Numbered from the stretch's first letter, positions 15,946 through 25,310 are shown. The stretch: 64,000 nt of DNA from Gaiellasilicea sp033857955 (GCA_033857955.1 JAWVCW010000033.1:17303-81302); one strand, 5' to 3'. Made by a program: numbers and translations. The notes: generated from the letters alone by a model not told the origin.

Positions 15946-17252
15946 TCTTCGAGCCGCTACAGCTGGGGCCGCTGACTCTCAAGAACCGTGTCGTCCGGTC
16001 GAGCGTCGGCGGCCGGTGGGACAACTACGACGGCTCCGGCACCGAGGTGCGGATCAACTGGGAGCTGAAGTTCGCGCGAGCCGGAGTGGGGGCGATCATC
16101 GCCTCCAACGCGCCGATTCACGCCCGCGGCGGCATCCTTCCCGGCTACGCGCTCATCGACAGCGACGCGCGCATCCCGTTTTGGCGCGAGCTCGGGAGGC
16201 GGGTGCACGAGCACGACTGCGCCTACATCCTCCAGGTCAATCACGCCGGGCGCGAGCGGATCCTCCCGGGCCTCACGTACCGGACCGGCCTCAGCTCGAC
16301 GGACGAGCCGGAGCCGCTGAACGGCTTCCCCTGCGAGCGGATGACCGTCGAGCAGATCCGGGAGGTCGTCGGCATGTACGCGGCAGGCGCCCGGCGCGCC
16401 CGCGAGGCGGGGCTCGACGGGGTAGAGGTGGCAGGCGCCAACGGGATGATGCCGACGCAGTTCCTCTCGTCGGCGATCAACGACCGCAAGGACGAGTACG
16501 GCGGCTCGCTCGAGAATCGCGCCCGCTTCGGGCTCGAGGTCGTTCGTGCGGTGCGCGCCGCAGTCGGACCCGACTTCTGCATCGGCTACAAGATCAGCGT
16601 CGAGGAGCGGCTCAACGAGCTGCTGCCGTGGCTGAAGCGGGGCAACTCCGTCGCGGAGTCGGTGCAGATGTGCCGCTGGCTCGAGCAGGCAGGCGTCGAC
16701 TACCTGCATATCTCGGCCGGCGCTGGGTTCCCGCACCCACGCAACCCTGCCGGCCGCTTCCCGGCCGCCGAGGTGGTGAAGACCTACGACACCCTGCTCT
16801 CGAGCGGGCGCCACACCTTCCGCAACTACCTCGCGTTCCGCACCTGGCCGCTCAGCCGGATCTTCGCCTGGTGGTGGCAGCGCCCAGGAAGGCGGCTGGG
16901 GATCGAGGGGATCAACCTGACCGCCGCGCGCGCGGTGAAGCAGGCCGTCTCCGTCCCCGTGCTCTGCACCGGCGGGTTCCAGACCGCCTCGGTGATCGAA
17001 CGAGCGATCGGGGCCGGCGACTGCGACGGCGTCACGATCGCCCGGCCGCTCGTCGCCAATCCGGACCTCGTTCGCCACTTCGAGGCGGGTCTCGACCGGC
17101 CGCCCCGCCCGTGCACCTACTGCAACAAGTGTCTCTTCAACTTCGTGGAAAACCCGCTCGGCTGCTACGAGGAGGCGCGGTTCGACTCACGTGAGGAGAT
17201 GCTCGCCCAGATCTTCTCGGTCTACGAGCCGAGCGAGACCGTCGCGGCATGA
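15942..17252 (+). CDS. Old yellow enzyme family protein, paralogue 2 (substrate-binding His lost)
   Basis: 436 residues from GTG 15942, which overlaps the previous stop (GTGA). Same architecture as paralogues 1 and 3, including INDRKDEYGGSLENRAR and the terminal CTYCNKC(x10)C motif. The catalytic block reads VEVAGANGMMPTQFL: the usual His is Ala164 and the Tyr is Met169, while Asn167 is kept. This suggests changed specificity or a non-reductase partner role. High similarity of the three genes points to local tandem duplication followed by divergence. Confidence 0.87.
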   Translation: MIFEPLQLGPLTLKNRVVRSSVGGRWDNYDGSGTEVRINWELKFARAGVGAIIASNAPIHARGGILPGYALIDSDARIPFWRELGRRVHEHDCAYILQVNHAGRERILPGLTYRTGLSSTDEPEPLNGFPCERMTVEQIREVVGMYAAGARRAREAGLDGVEVAGANGMMPTQFLSSAINDRKDEYGGSLENRARFGLEVVRAVRAAVGPDFCIGYKISVEERLNELLPWLKRGNSVAESVQMCRWLEQAGVDYLHISAGAGFPHPRNPAGRFPAAEVVKTYDTLLSSGRHTFRNYLAFRTWPLSRIFAWWWQRPGRRLGIEGINLTAARAVKQAVSVPVLCTGGFQTASVIERAIGAGDCDGVTIARPLVANPDLVRHFEAGLDRPPRPCTYCNKCLFNFVENPLGCYEEARFDSREEMLAQIFSVYEPSETVAA

Positions 17253-18565
17253 GCGAGGCTCTGCTCCAGCCGCTCGAGTTTCGCAACCTCACGGTCAAGA
17301 ACCGCATCCTTCGCTCCAATCTCTCCGGCCGGTTCGACCACTACGACGGGACGGGGACGCAGGCTCGCATCAACTGGGAGCTGAAGTTCGCCCGTGGCGG
17401 GGTCGGTGCGATCGTCTCCTCGTGGTGCGGAGTCCATCGTCGCGGCTTCATCGTCCCCGGCTACGCCTCGATCGAGACCGACGACCGGATCCCGTTCTGG
17501 CGTGAGCTCGGCCGCCGCGTGCACGAGCACGGCTGCCCGTACATCCTCCAGCTCGCGTTCGGCGGTCGCCAGCGCGACATCAACGGCGTCGAGTTCGAGC
17601 GTGGCTGGAGCTCCACCGACAAGCCGGATCCGCTGCACGGCTTCCAGTGCGAGCGGATGACGAAGTCGCAGATCGCAGAGGTGACCGACGCGTTCGCCGA
17701 GGGAGCGCGCCGGGCCCGGGAGGCGGGTCTGGACGGCGTCGAGATCCACGGCGCGAACGGCTACGTCTTCACCCAGTTCCTCTCCTCGGCGATCAACGAC
17801 CGAGACGACGAGTACGGCGGCTCGCTCGAGAACCGCGCCCGCTTCCTGCTCGAGACCGTTCGTGCGATCCGCGAGCGCGTCGGCGACGACTTCCACCTGC
17901 AGGTCAAGCTCAGCACGACCGAGTACGGCAACGCGTTGATGCCGTGGGCGAAGAAGGGCAACACGATCGAGGACTCGGTCCAGGTTGCCCGCTGGGTCGA
18001 GGAGGCCGGGGCGGACGCGATCCACGTCTCGTCCGGCAACACCTTCCCGCATCCGGACAACCCCGCGGGCTCCTTCTCCGCCAAGGACGTCGTCGCTACC
18101 TACGACGTGATGCTCTCGAGCGGGATCCACACCTTCCGCAACTACCTGCTGTTCCGCACGTGGCCGTTCTCGCGCATTCTGGAGCGACGGTCCTCGCGGA
18201 GCCCGGACGAGATCGAGGGCGCGAACCTCCGCGATGCGGCCGCGGTCAAGCGGGCGGTGTCGATTCCCGTCCTCTGCACCGGCGGCTTCCAGCGCGCCTC
18301 GACGATCGACGAGGCGATCGGGCGCGGCGACTGCGACGCCGTCACGATCGGCCGCGCGCTGATCGCGACCCCGGACCTCGTGCGCCACTTCGAAGCAGGA
18401 GGTAACGAGCCGCCGAACCCGTGCACGTACTGCAACAAGTGCCTCTACGCGGTGCTCGAGAGCCCGCTCGGCTGCTACGACGAGCGCCGCTACGGGACGC
18501 GCGAGGAGATGCTGGCCGAGATCCTGTCGGTGTACCACGACGAGCCCGCGGCGGTGACTCCGTGA
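17249..18565 (+). CDS. Old yellow enzyme family flavin reductase, paralogue 3
   Basis: 438 residues, coupled to paralogue 2 by an ATGA overlap. The OYE core is canonical (DGVEIHGANGYVFTQFLSS with His167), and the C-terminal CTYCNKC(x10)C motif is conserved. It ends in a GTGA overlap with the patatin gene. Ene-reduction of an enone or enoyl substrate with FMN is the family reaction. Three copies in a row next to a GMC oxidase suggest successive reductions on a polycyclic or isoprenoid substrate, which remains a guess. Confidence 0.88.
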   Translation: MSEALLQPLEFRNLTVKNRILRSNLSGRFDHYDGTGTQARINWELKFARGGVGAIVSSWCGVHRRGFIVPGYASIETDDRIPFWRELGRRVHEHGCPYILQLAFGGRQRDINGVEFERGWSSTDKPDPLHGFQCERMTKSQIAEVTDAFAEGARRAREAGLDGVEIHGANGYVFTQFLSSAINDRDDEYGGSLENRARFLLETVRAIRERVGDDFHLQVKLSTTEYGNALMPWAKKGNTIEDSVQVARWVEEAGADAIHVSSGNTFPHPDNPAGSFSAKDVVATYDVMLSSGIHTFRNYLLFRTWPFSRILERRSSRSPDEIEGANLRDAAAVKRAVSIPVLCTGGFQRASTIDEAIGRGDCDAVTIGRALIATPDLVRHFEAGGNEPPNPCTYCNKCLYAVLESPLGCYDERRYGTREEMLAEILSVYHDEPAAVTP

Positions 18566-19797
18566 GCACGGCGACGAGGTACGGCAAGGCCGAGTTCCTG
18601 CCGCGCGAGCAGCGCGAGGGGACGGCGCTGTGCCTCTCGGGCGGCGGCTACCGGGCGGCGCTTTTCCACCTGGGGGCGCTGCGCCGGCTGAACGAGCTCG
18701 GGATCCTGGCGCAGGTGGACACGCTCACGTCGGTCTCGGGCGGGAGCATCTTCGCCGCGCAGCTCGCAACGCACCTCGCACGTGAGCCGGGCGCCTGGCC
18801 CGGCGACGGCGGAATCGTCTCGGGTTGGGAGGAGGGGGTCGCCCAGCCGATGCGCGCCTTCACGCGCCGCAACATCCGGACGAAGGCTGCGTTGCGCGGC
18901 TTCCATCCTCTGCGCTGGTTCGACCAGAACGCGGCGATCGACGCCCTGGCGGCGCGCTACGCGGAGGGCCCTGCGCCGGGGCGCCTGGACGAGCTGCCCG
19001 CCCGTCCGCGCTTCGTCATCTGCGCCTCGGACATGCGCTTTCGCGAGCAGTGGGTCTTCGACTCGGCCGGCCGGATCGGCTCGTCTTCGGCAGGCTCGTT
19101 CTCGCCCACCGCGGAGTGGACGCTCGCCCGCGCGGTCGCCGCCTCCTCGTGCGTTCCGGGCGCGTTCCGGGCCATGCGAGTCCGCGACGGTGTCGAGCAG
19201 TTGCAAGACGGCAAGTACGCGGGCCAGGACCGCGAGCGGCTGGTTCGCTCGATCGACCTCGCGGACGGCGGCATCTACGACAACCTCGGGATCGAGCCGG
19301 TCTGGCGTGACCACGCGGTCGTGCTCGTCTCCGACGCAGCGCCGTCGCTGTCCGTGGATCCTCCGATGCGTCCGGTCTGGAGCGCGCTTCGGTATGCCGT
19401 GACCTTGCTCGAGCAGGCGACCGAGGTGCGCAAGCGCTGGCTCCTCGCCAACTTCATGCGCGGCGACATGGCGGGCTCGTACTGGAGCGTCGCGAGCAAG
19501 CCGTCGCACTTCGAGCTCGATCCTCCGCTGCCCGGCTACTCCGACGAGCTCGTGGAGCGGTTCATCTCGCAGGTCCGGATCGACCTCGACGTCTTCTCCG
19601 AAGGAGAGATCGCGGTCCTCGAGAACCACGGCTACTTGATCGCCGAGACCGCGATCCGCAGGCATGCGCCCGAGCTCGCGACCGAGACTCCGCCGCTCGC
19701 GATTCCGCATCCCGACTGGATGGACGAGGAGCGCGCGGCGGCGGCGCTCGCCGACAGCTCCAGGACCCGCTTCTTCTCCCGTCGACTACGAATCTAG
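18562..19797 (+). CDS. Patatin-like phospholipase
   Basis: 411 residues. Oxyanion loop GGGYRAALFHLGAL at 27-40, nucleophile Ser59 in SVSGGS and the dyad Asp235 in ADGGIYDN are all present, in patatin order. The protein would hydrolyse acyl esters of lipids. No signal peptide is visible, so it is probably cytoplasmic or membrane-associated. The GTG start overlaps the upstream OYE stop; a GGAGGT at its own stop serves the next gene. Its place between OYE and GMC genes suggests release of an acyl chain or processing of a lipid ester in the same pathway. Confidence 0.9.
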   Translation: MSTATRYGKAEFLPREQREGTALCLSGGGYRAALFHLGALRRLNELGILAQVDTLTSVSGGSIFAAQLATHLAREPGAWPGDGGIVSGWEEGVAQPMRAFTRRNIRTKAALRGFHPLRWFDQNAAIDALAARYAEGPAPGRLDELPARPRFVICASDMRFREQWVFDSAGRIGSSSAGSFSPTAEWTLARAVAASSCVPGAFRAMRVRDGVEQLQDGKYAGQDRERLVRSIDLADGGIYDNLGIEPVWRDHAVVLVSDAAPSLSVDPPMRPVWSALRYAVTLLEQATEVRKRWLLANFMRGDMAGSYWSVASKPSHFELDPPLPGYSDELVERFISQVRIDLDVFSEGEIAVLENHGYLIAETAIRRHAPELATETPPLAIPHPDWMDEERAAAALADSSRTRFFSRRLRI

Positions 19798-19810
19798 GAG
19801 GTACGCACCA

Positions 19811-22156
19811 GTGTCCGCCACACCCCGCAGTCCCCGGCTGGCTTCCCCGTTCGAGAACCTCGGCTCGCACTACGACGCGGTCGTCGTGGGCTCGGGTTAC
19901 GGAGCCTCGATCGCGGCCTCCCGGCTGGCGCGCGCTGGGCAGCGGGTCTGCGTGCTCGAGCGCGGGCGGGAGTTCCAGCCGGGCGAGTACCCGGACACAA
20001 CAGTCGAGGCGGCAGCGCAGTTCCAGATGGACGACGAGCACGGGCACTTCGGCTCGAAGACCGGGCTCTTCGACTTCCACGCAAACCAGGACATCGGCGT
20101 CTTCATCGGTTGCGGTCTCGGGGGCACGTCGCTCGTGAATGCTGGCGTCGTCCTCCCGGCCGAGCCGCGCGTGCTGGCGGACGAGGTCTGGCCGCAGGTG
20201 CTCCGCGACGATGCCGACGGGATGCGAGACGGCTACGCGCGGGCGGCCGAGATGCTCCGGCCCGCCTCGTATCCGGACGACTTTCCGCCGCTCGAGAAGC
20301 TCGCGGCCCTCGAAGCGGCGGGCGACAGCCTCGGGGAGCGGTTCTACCGGCCCCCGATCAACGTCAACTACGCCCCTGACGGCGTCAACCACGTCGGCGT
20401 CTACCAGCAGGCCTGCAGGCTGTGCGGCGACTGCGTGAGCGGGTGCAACTACGCCGCCAAGAACACGCTGATCATGAACTACCTCCCCGACGCCCGGAAT
20501 CACGGCGCCGAGATCTATACGCAGATCAAGGTGCGTCACGTCGAGCGGCGCGACGGATGCTGGCTCGTGCACTTCGAGCCGGTCGACTTCGGGCGCGAGG
20601 CCTTCGATGCGCCCGAGATGTTCGTCTCCGCCGGCATCGTCGTGATCGGGGCGGGCGCGCTCGGATCGACGGAGATCCTGCTCCGCTCGCGCGAACGCGG
20701 CCTGCCACTCTCGGGCCGCCTCGGCTCGCGCTTCAGCGGCAACGGCGACTTCCTCGCGTTCGGATACAACACCGACCGTCCGGTCAACGGAATCGGCTTC
20801 GGCGACCACGACGTGGGCGAGCTGCCGGCCGTGGGGCCCTGCATCGCCGGGATCGTCGACATCCGCGAGCAGGACGAGCTGGGGCAGGGGCTCGTGATCG
20901 AGGAGGGGGTGATCCCCGGTGCGATCTCGGTCGTGCTCGCGAAGGTGTTCGGGATCGCCGCGGGGATGCTCGGCAACGACACCGACGACGGCCTGGCCGA
21001 CTTCTACCGCGAGCGCAAGCGCGAGCTCCAGGCACTCCTCGGCGGCGCCTACCGCGGTTCGCTCCACAACACGCTCACGTATCTCGTGATGACGCACGAC
21101 GACTCGAACGGGCAGGTCGTGCTCCAGGACGACCGCGCCCGGGTGAACTGGGCAGGCGTGGGCTCGCAGCCGATCTTCGCCCGCGTCAGCGAGCTGCTCG
21201 AGCGCGCCACCGCCGGCCTCGGGGGCACGTATCTCCGAAATCCGATCTGGACGAAGCTCTTCGGGCACGACCTCGTCACCGTCCATCCACTCGGCGGCTG
21301 CCCGATGGGCGAGGATGCAGCAAGCGGTGTCGTCGACCACAAGGGCCGCGTCTTCTCCGGGACGGAAGGTGAGGGCGTCCACGACGGGCTCTACGTCATG
21401 GACGGCTCGATCATCCCGCGCTCGCTCGGCGTCAACCCGCTCTTCACGATCTCCGCAGTCGCCGAGCGGGCGTGTGCGCTGATGGCGCTGGACAAGGGGT
21501 GGACGCTCCCGTACGACCTTCCCTCGATGCCCGCGCAGGCCGGAGCGGCGGCAAGGACGGGCGTCCGCTTCACCGAGACGATGCGCGGCTTCCTCTCGAC
21601 CGCCGTGACGGATGACTTCCAACGCGCCGACACGCAGGCCCGCAAGGACGACTCGACCTTCGTCTTCACCCTGACAGTGATCGCCGACGATCTCGATGCG
21701 CTGATCAACGACGTCTCGCATGCGGCGAAGCTGATCGGAACGGTCGAGGCGCCCTCCCTCTCCGAGCATCCGCTCACGGTGACCGACGGCGAGTTCAACC
21801 TCTTCGTCTCCGACCCGACCGACGTGGGGACGCGGCGGATGCGCTACCGGATGCGGCTCTCCTCCGCCGAGGGAAAGACATACTTCTTCGACGGCTACAA
21901 GCTGATCCACGATGACGCCGGCATCGACCAGTGGGCCGACACGACGACGCTCTACATCACGGTCTACGAGGGCGAGAGCGACGCCGGCGACCCGGTCGGC
22001 AAGGGCATCCTCCGGATCAAGCCCCAGGATTTCATGCGCCAGATGACGACGATGCAGGTCACGAACGCTCCGGATGCGAAGGCGCGCCTTGCGGCGACCG
22101 GACGCTACGCCGCCTACTTCACCGGGTCGCTGCGTGACGTGTACGGACGGATCTAG
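19811..22156 (+). CDS. GMC-family FAD oxidoreductase (cholesterol-oxidase-like) with extra C-terminal domain
   Basis: 781 residues from GTG 19811, eight bases after GGAGGT. FAD site VVVGSGYGASIAASRLARAG near 20-40, ERG, GCGLGGTSLVNAGV, and C-terminal GMC blocks VHPLGGCPMG and MDGSIIPRSLGVNPLFTISA. A CRLCGDCVSGC cluster at 202-212 (C-x2-C-x2-C-x3-C) is present, as I recall in ChoD-like oxidases. Residues from about 575 on form an added beta-rich domain. Longer relatives carry an alpha/beta hydrolase after this domain; here such a hydrolase is the next gene on the opposite strand. Sterol or other alcohol oxidation is likely, substrate unproven. Confidence 0.88.
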   Translation: MSATPRSPRLASPFENLGSHYDAVVVGSGYGASIAASRLARAGQRVCVLERGREFQPGEYPDTTVEAAAQFQMDDEHGHFGSKTGLFDFHANQDIGVFIGCGLGGTSLVNAGVVLPAEPRVLADEVWPQVLRDDADGMRDGYARAAEMLRPASYPDDFPPLEKLAALEAAGDSLGERFYRPPINVNYAPDGVNHVGVYQQACRLCGDCVSGCNYAAKNTLIMNYLPDARNHGAEIYTQIKVRHVERRDGCWLVHFEPVDFGREAFDAPEMFVSAGIVVIGAGALGSTEILLRSRERGLPLSGRLGSRFSGNGDFLAFGYNTDRPVNGIGFGDHDVGELPAVGPCIAGIVDIREQDELGQGLVIEEGVIPGAISVVLAKVFGIAAGMLGNDTDDGLADFYRERKRELQALLGGAYRGSLHNTLTYLVMTHDDSNGQVVLQDDRARVNWAGVGSQPIFARVSELLERATAGLGGTYLRNPIWTKLFGHDLVTVHPLGGCPMGEDAASGVVDHKGRVFSGTEGEGVHDGLYVMDGSIIPRSLGVNPLFTISAVAERACALMALDKGWTLPYDLPSMPAQAGAAARTGVRFTETMRGFLSTAVTDDFQRADTQARKDDSTFVFTLTVIADDLDALINDVSHAAKLIGTVEAPSLSEHPLTVTDGEFNLFVSDPTDVGTRRMRYRMRLSSAEGKTYFFDGYKLIHDDAGIDQWADTTTLYITVYEGESDAGDPVGKGILRIKPQDFMRQMTTMQVTNAPDAKARLAATGRYAAYFTGSLRDVYGRI

Positions 22157-22278
22157 GTGCCAGACTGAAGGAGTGGGCGCGGGCTACGCCATCGTCCGAA
22201 TCGACGGCGCCTCCCATGGATGCCGTCGACGAGCGCGAACCGCCCCGACTGCCGTTTCAGGCGTCCGCGGCAGTCCCA

Positions 22279-23331
22279 CTAGCGCTCGAGCTCGTCCAGC
22301 ATCAGTGGGAACACGTCCCGGCTCGCGTCCTTGCCGATGAAGACGTCGAGGTGCGCGTAGTCGGGGAGCAGGTGCAAGGCGTGCTTGCCGGGCGCGTGCC
22401 CCTCGAAGAACTGGAACGTACGCACCTGGCTCACCGGCAGGAAGCACCGGTTCCGTGCGCCGGCGAAGAAGACGAACCGCGCGTCGGTCTGCGGCGCCTG
22501 GGCGGCGAAGTCGCGAGGCAGCTCGTCGCGCCCGTCGACCGAGACGAGGTTTCCCTGCTGCACGCAGCTCGCCATCTGGCGGAAGAAGGTCAGCGGCACG
22601 GCCGCGAACTCGCCCTTGATCCATTCGTGCGTCTCGTCGTTCAGGTTCTCGTGGCGCCACAGCGTCGGCCACCCTGTCCCATAGGTGAAGCTCGCGATCC
22701 GGCAGACATCGTTGTCGCACTCGTGGTGGGTGAGCTTCACGAAGCCGACCATCGCCTTGGCGCGGAGGTTCGGCGCCTCGATTCCCCACTGCGGGTCCAG
22801 ATAGCTGAAGAACGGCCTCACGAGCGGCAGGATCCGGCTGATCTTGAACCTGGAGACCGGCGGGATGACGGTGTGGAGGGAGACCGCGTTCGCCACGATC
22901 GTCTCGACCTCCGGCACGAGTCCGGCCAGCGCCGACATCATGAAGCTCGTCGAGCCCTGGCAGTGGATGATTGCCTTCACCTTCTCGGCGCCGGTCTCCT
23001 CGACGACCTTTCTCACCGCCGCCGGATGGTCGTGCACCGCCGCCTGGTCAAGTGTCCACTCGTTTGCAGGCACGTCGATGCTGGCGCGCCAGTTCTCGAG
23101 CCAGACGTCGTGGCCTCGTTCGAGCAGCGCGTCGACGATCGTCGTCTGGACCGGGGCGTTGAAGAGGTTCGCGCGCACGCCGGCCCCATGCACGAGCAGC
23201 ACGGGGCCGCGCGTGGCCTCGCGCTCGCCGCGAACGTGGACGAGGTTCAGCTCGAGCCCGTCGCCCGCGCGGAAAGGGACGAGGCGGGCATCGTGACGGG
23301 CGTTGGCGTGGTACGGATCGGCGGCGACCAC
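22279..23331 (-). CDS. Alpha/beta-hydrolase with cysteine nucleophile
   Basis: 350 residues. VLLVHGAGVRANLF at about 44-57 is the oxyanion region, and the nucleophile elbow reads IIHCQGSTSF, placing Cys124 where Ser is usual (G-x-S-x-G becomes H-C-Q-G-S). The C-terminal His is in DYAHLDVFIG. Hydrolases of this type are found fused behind GMC oxidoreductases; here the gene is separate and convergent with the GMC gene, 122 bases apart. Start GTG at 23331; a slightly shorter product is possible. Confidence 0.85.
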   Translation of the reverse strand: MVAADPYHANARHDARLVPFRAGDGLELNLVHVRGEREATRGPVLLVHGAGVRANLFNAPVQTTIVDALLERGHDVWLENWRASIDVPANEWTLDQAAVHDHPAAVRKVVEETGAEKVKAIIHCQGSTSFMMSALAGLVPEVETIVANAVSLHTVIPPVSRFKISRILPLVRPFFSYLDPQWGIEAPNLRAKAMVGFVKLTHHECDNDVCRIASFTYGTGWPTLWRHENLNDETHEWIKGEFAAVPLTFFRQMASCVQQGNLVSVDGRDELPRDFAAQAPQTDARFVFFAGARNRCFLPVSQVRTFQFFEGHAPGKHALHLLPDYAHLDVFIGKDASRDVFPLMLDELER

Positions 23332-23362
23332 GATGCAAGACTCGCACGGGGATCGACGGCTT

Positions 23363-24571
23363 TCAACTACCGGTCGGCCTGTCCGGGAGCATCGGCATCG
23401 ACGGCCGCAGCTCGCGGCCGATCAGCACCGCCCGGGTGACGGCCCCAGATCCGAACCGCTCACGCACCTCGTCGAGCGCCGCGTCGAGGGCGATGCCGCT
23501 GTGACGATCGAAGGGCAGGGCGAGCTGCACGGCGGCGTCGTCCTCGAGGTTGGCGACCGCAATCCCGACGAGCGTTAGGCCTCGGCGCTGGATCAGCGGC
23601 ATCGCGGCAGCGAGCAGCCAGCGCAGCGTGGTCAGGATCGTCTGGGTGTGGGAGGTGGCCCGAGGCAGCGTGTGGGAGCGGGTGACCCGCGAGAAGTCGT
23701 CGAATCGCAGCCGCAGCACGACGGTGCGGCCGACCCGCCGAGAGGCCCGCATCCGACGGGTGACGCGGTCGACCAGTCCGATCAGCACGACGTCGACGGT
23801 GTCCCAGGTTCTCGGCGAACGACGACCGAGTGCGTGCTGGGACCCGATCGAGCCCCGACGCCGTCCGACCTGCACCGGCCGCGGATCGCGGTTGTGGGCG
23901 AGCGCGTGGAGGTGGCGTCCCGACGCGCGGCCGAGCATGTGCACGAGCGCCTCCCTCGGGATCTCGGCGACCTGGCCGACGGTCCTGATCCCCCGCCCGT
24001 GGAGCTTGCCGGCGGTGATCCGGCCGACACCCCAGAGCCGTTCCACCGGCAGCGGGTGGAGAAAGGAAAGCTCCCCGTCTGGAGGCACGACCAGTAGCCC
24101 GTCGGGCTTGGCGACAGCGCTCGCCACCTTGGCGAGGAACTTCGTCCTCGCCACACCGACCGTGATCGGCAGGCCGACGTGCCCGGCAACGTTGCTTCGC
24201 AGCTGCACCGCGATCTCGGTCGGCGTGCCCGAGATGTGCTCGAGCCCGCGAACGTCGAGAAATGCCTCGTCGATCGACAGCCCTTCCACCAGCGGCGTCG
24301 TGTCGTCGAACACCTCGAAGACCGCCTTGCTCGCCTCGGAGTACGCCGACATCCGCGGCGAGACGAAGAGTGCGCTCGGGCACAGGCAGCGAGCCTCGCG
24401 TCCGCCCATTGCGGTGCGGATGCCATAGGCCCTCGCCTCGTAGCTGGCCGAGAGCACGACCCCCATCCCGACGACGACCGGCCGGCCGCGCAGGCGGCGA
24501 TCGTCTCGCTGCTCGACCGACGCGAAGAACGCGTCGAGGTCCGCGTGCAGGATCGTCGCCTCCCGAGGCAC
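23363..24571 (-). CDS. dinB: DNA polymerase IV (Y-family)
   Basis: 402 residues from GTG 24571. Catalytic motifs HADLDAFFASVEQ near residue 8 and SIDEAFLD near 106 supply the metal-binding acidic residues; palm, finger, thumb (HhH-like GVGRITAGKL...) and little-finger regions follow in normal order and length. It performs translesion synthesis. It lies on the opposite strand from the preceding operon and I see no clear LexA box in the short gap around 24580. Confidence 0.95.
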   Translation of the reverse strand: MPREATILHADLDAFFASVEQRDDRRLRGRPVVVGMGVVLSASYEARAYGIRTAMGGREARCLCPSALFVSPRMSAYSEASKAVFEVFDDTTPLVEGLSIDEAFLDVRGLEHISGTPTEIAVQLRSNVAGHVGLPITVGVARTKFLAKVASAVAKPDGLLVVPPDGELSFLHPLPVERLWGVGRITAGKLHGRGIRTVGQVAEIPREALVHMLGRASGRHLHALAHNRDPRPVQVGRRRGSIGSQHALGRRSPRTWDTVDVVLIGLVDRVTRRMRASRRVGRTVVLRLRFDDFSRVTRSHTLPRATSHTQTILTTLRWLLAAAMPLIQRRGLTLVGIAVANLEDDAAVQLALPFDRHSGIALDAALDEVRERFGSGAVTRAVLIGRELRPSMPMLPDRPTGS

Positions 24572-24593
24572 GAACAGATGTTCGCATACGCGC

Positions 24594-25310
24594 CTAGCGG
24601 TTGTGGTTCACGACCTCGATGTTGTTGCCGTCGGGATCGAGTACGTAGGCGCCGTAGTAGCCCGCGTGGTAGATCGCGCGTTCGCCCGGCGCGCCGTTGT
24701 CGCGGTAGCCGGCGGCCGTCGCGTCGCGGTGGAACCGCTCGACGGTCTCGTTGTCGGTCGCAGTGAACGCGATGTGCACGTGCTCGGTGGGCGAGCCGCC
24801 TGTGACGATCGAGAACGAGCCGCCAAGGCAGGCGAAGAGCGTCCGGTCCGCCAGCTCGCGCCCGATGTGGAAGCCCGCGGCCGGCGCCACGGTCTCGTAG
24901 AAGCGCGTCGACGACTCGAGGTCGGTGACGCGGATCCAGAGATGATCGATGCCTCCCTGCTGTCGCATCGATCCGTGGTGCATGGCCTCGGCGCTGTTGC
25001 CGTCCGGGTCGAGAAGGAAGGAGCCGTAGTAGTCGTCGCTGTACTGGGGGCGCAACCCGGGCGACCCGTCGTCGCGATAGCCCGCGGCTGTTCCCGCCTG
25101 CCAGAACGCGTCAACGTGTGCCCGCGACGGAGCGGCGAAACCGATGTGCAGCCGCAGGGTCACCGGCCTGTCGTCGCTTGCCTGGGCGAGCGAGAAGTCA
25201 TTCCACTCGGCGTAGTGCTCGCCGGAGTGTGTCTGCTCGATCCCGAGCGTGTCGAGCACGGTCTCGTAGAAGCGCTCCGAATTCTTGCGATCGGAAGCGC
25301 GAATCGTCAC
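24594..25310 (-). CDS. Two-domain VOC (glyoxalase/dioxygenase-like) protein
   Basis: 238 residues with two tandem VOC modules: the first ends SFLLDPDGNSAEAMHH, the second runs from GIDHLWIRVTDLESS to YVLDPDGNNIEVVNH. The GTG at 25310 overlaps the stop of the upstream LLM gene (GTGA), the coupling pattern used throughout this window. However, the frame upstream reads ILDHV, the normal first strand with the metal-ligand His of domain 1, and AAGGAG lies five bases before the ATC codon of that Ile, so a non-standard start a few codons earlier is possible. Confidence 0.82.
   Translation of the reverse strand: MTIRASDRKNSERFYETVLDTLGIEQTHSGEHYAEWNDFSLAQASDDRPVTLRLHIGFAAPSRAHVDAFWQAGTAAGYRDDGSPGLRPQYSDDYYGSFLLDPDGNSAEAMHHGSMRQQGGIDHLWIRVTDLESSTRFYETVAPAAGFHIGRELADRTLFACLGGSFSIVTGGSPTEHVHIAFTATDNETVERFHRDATAAGYRDNGAPGERAIYHAGYYGAYVLDPDGNNIEVVNHNR

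Noticed and set aside
13044..22156. Classical secondary-metabolite gene cluster
   Set aside because: No PKS, NRPS, terpene cyclase or other scaffold-making enzyme is present; only tailoring-type enzymes are seen.
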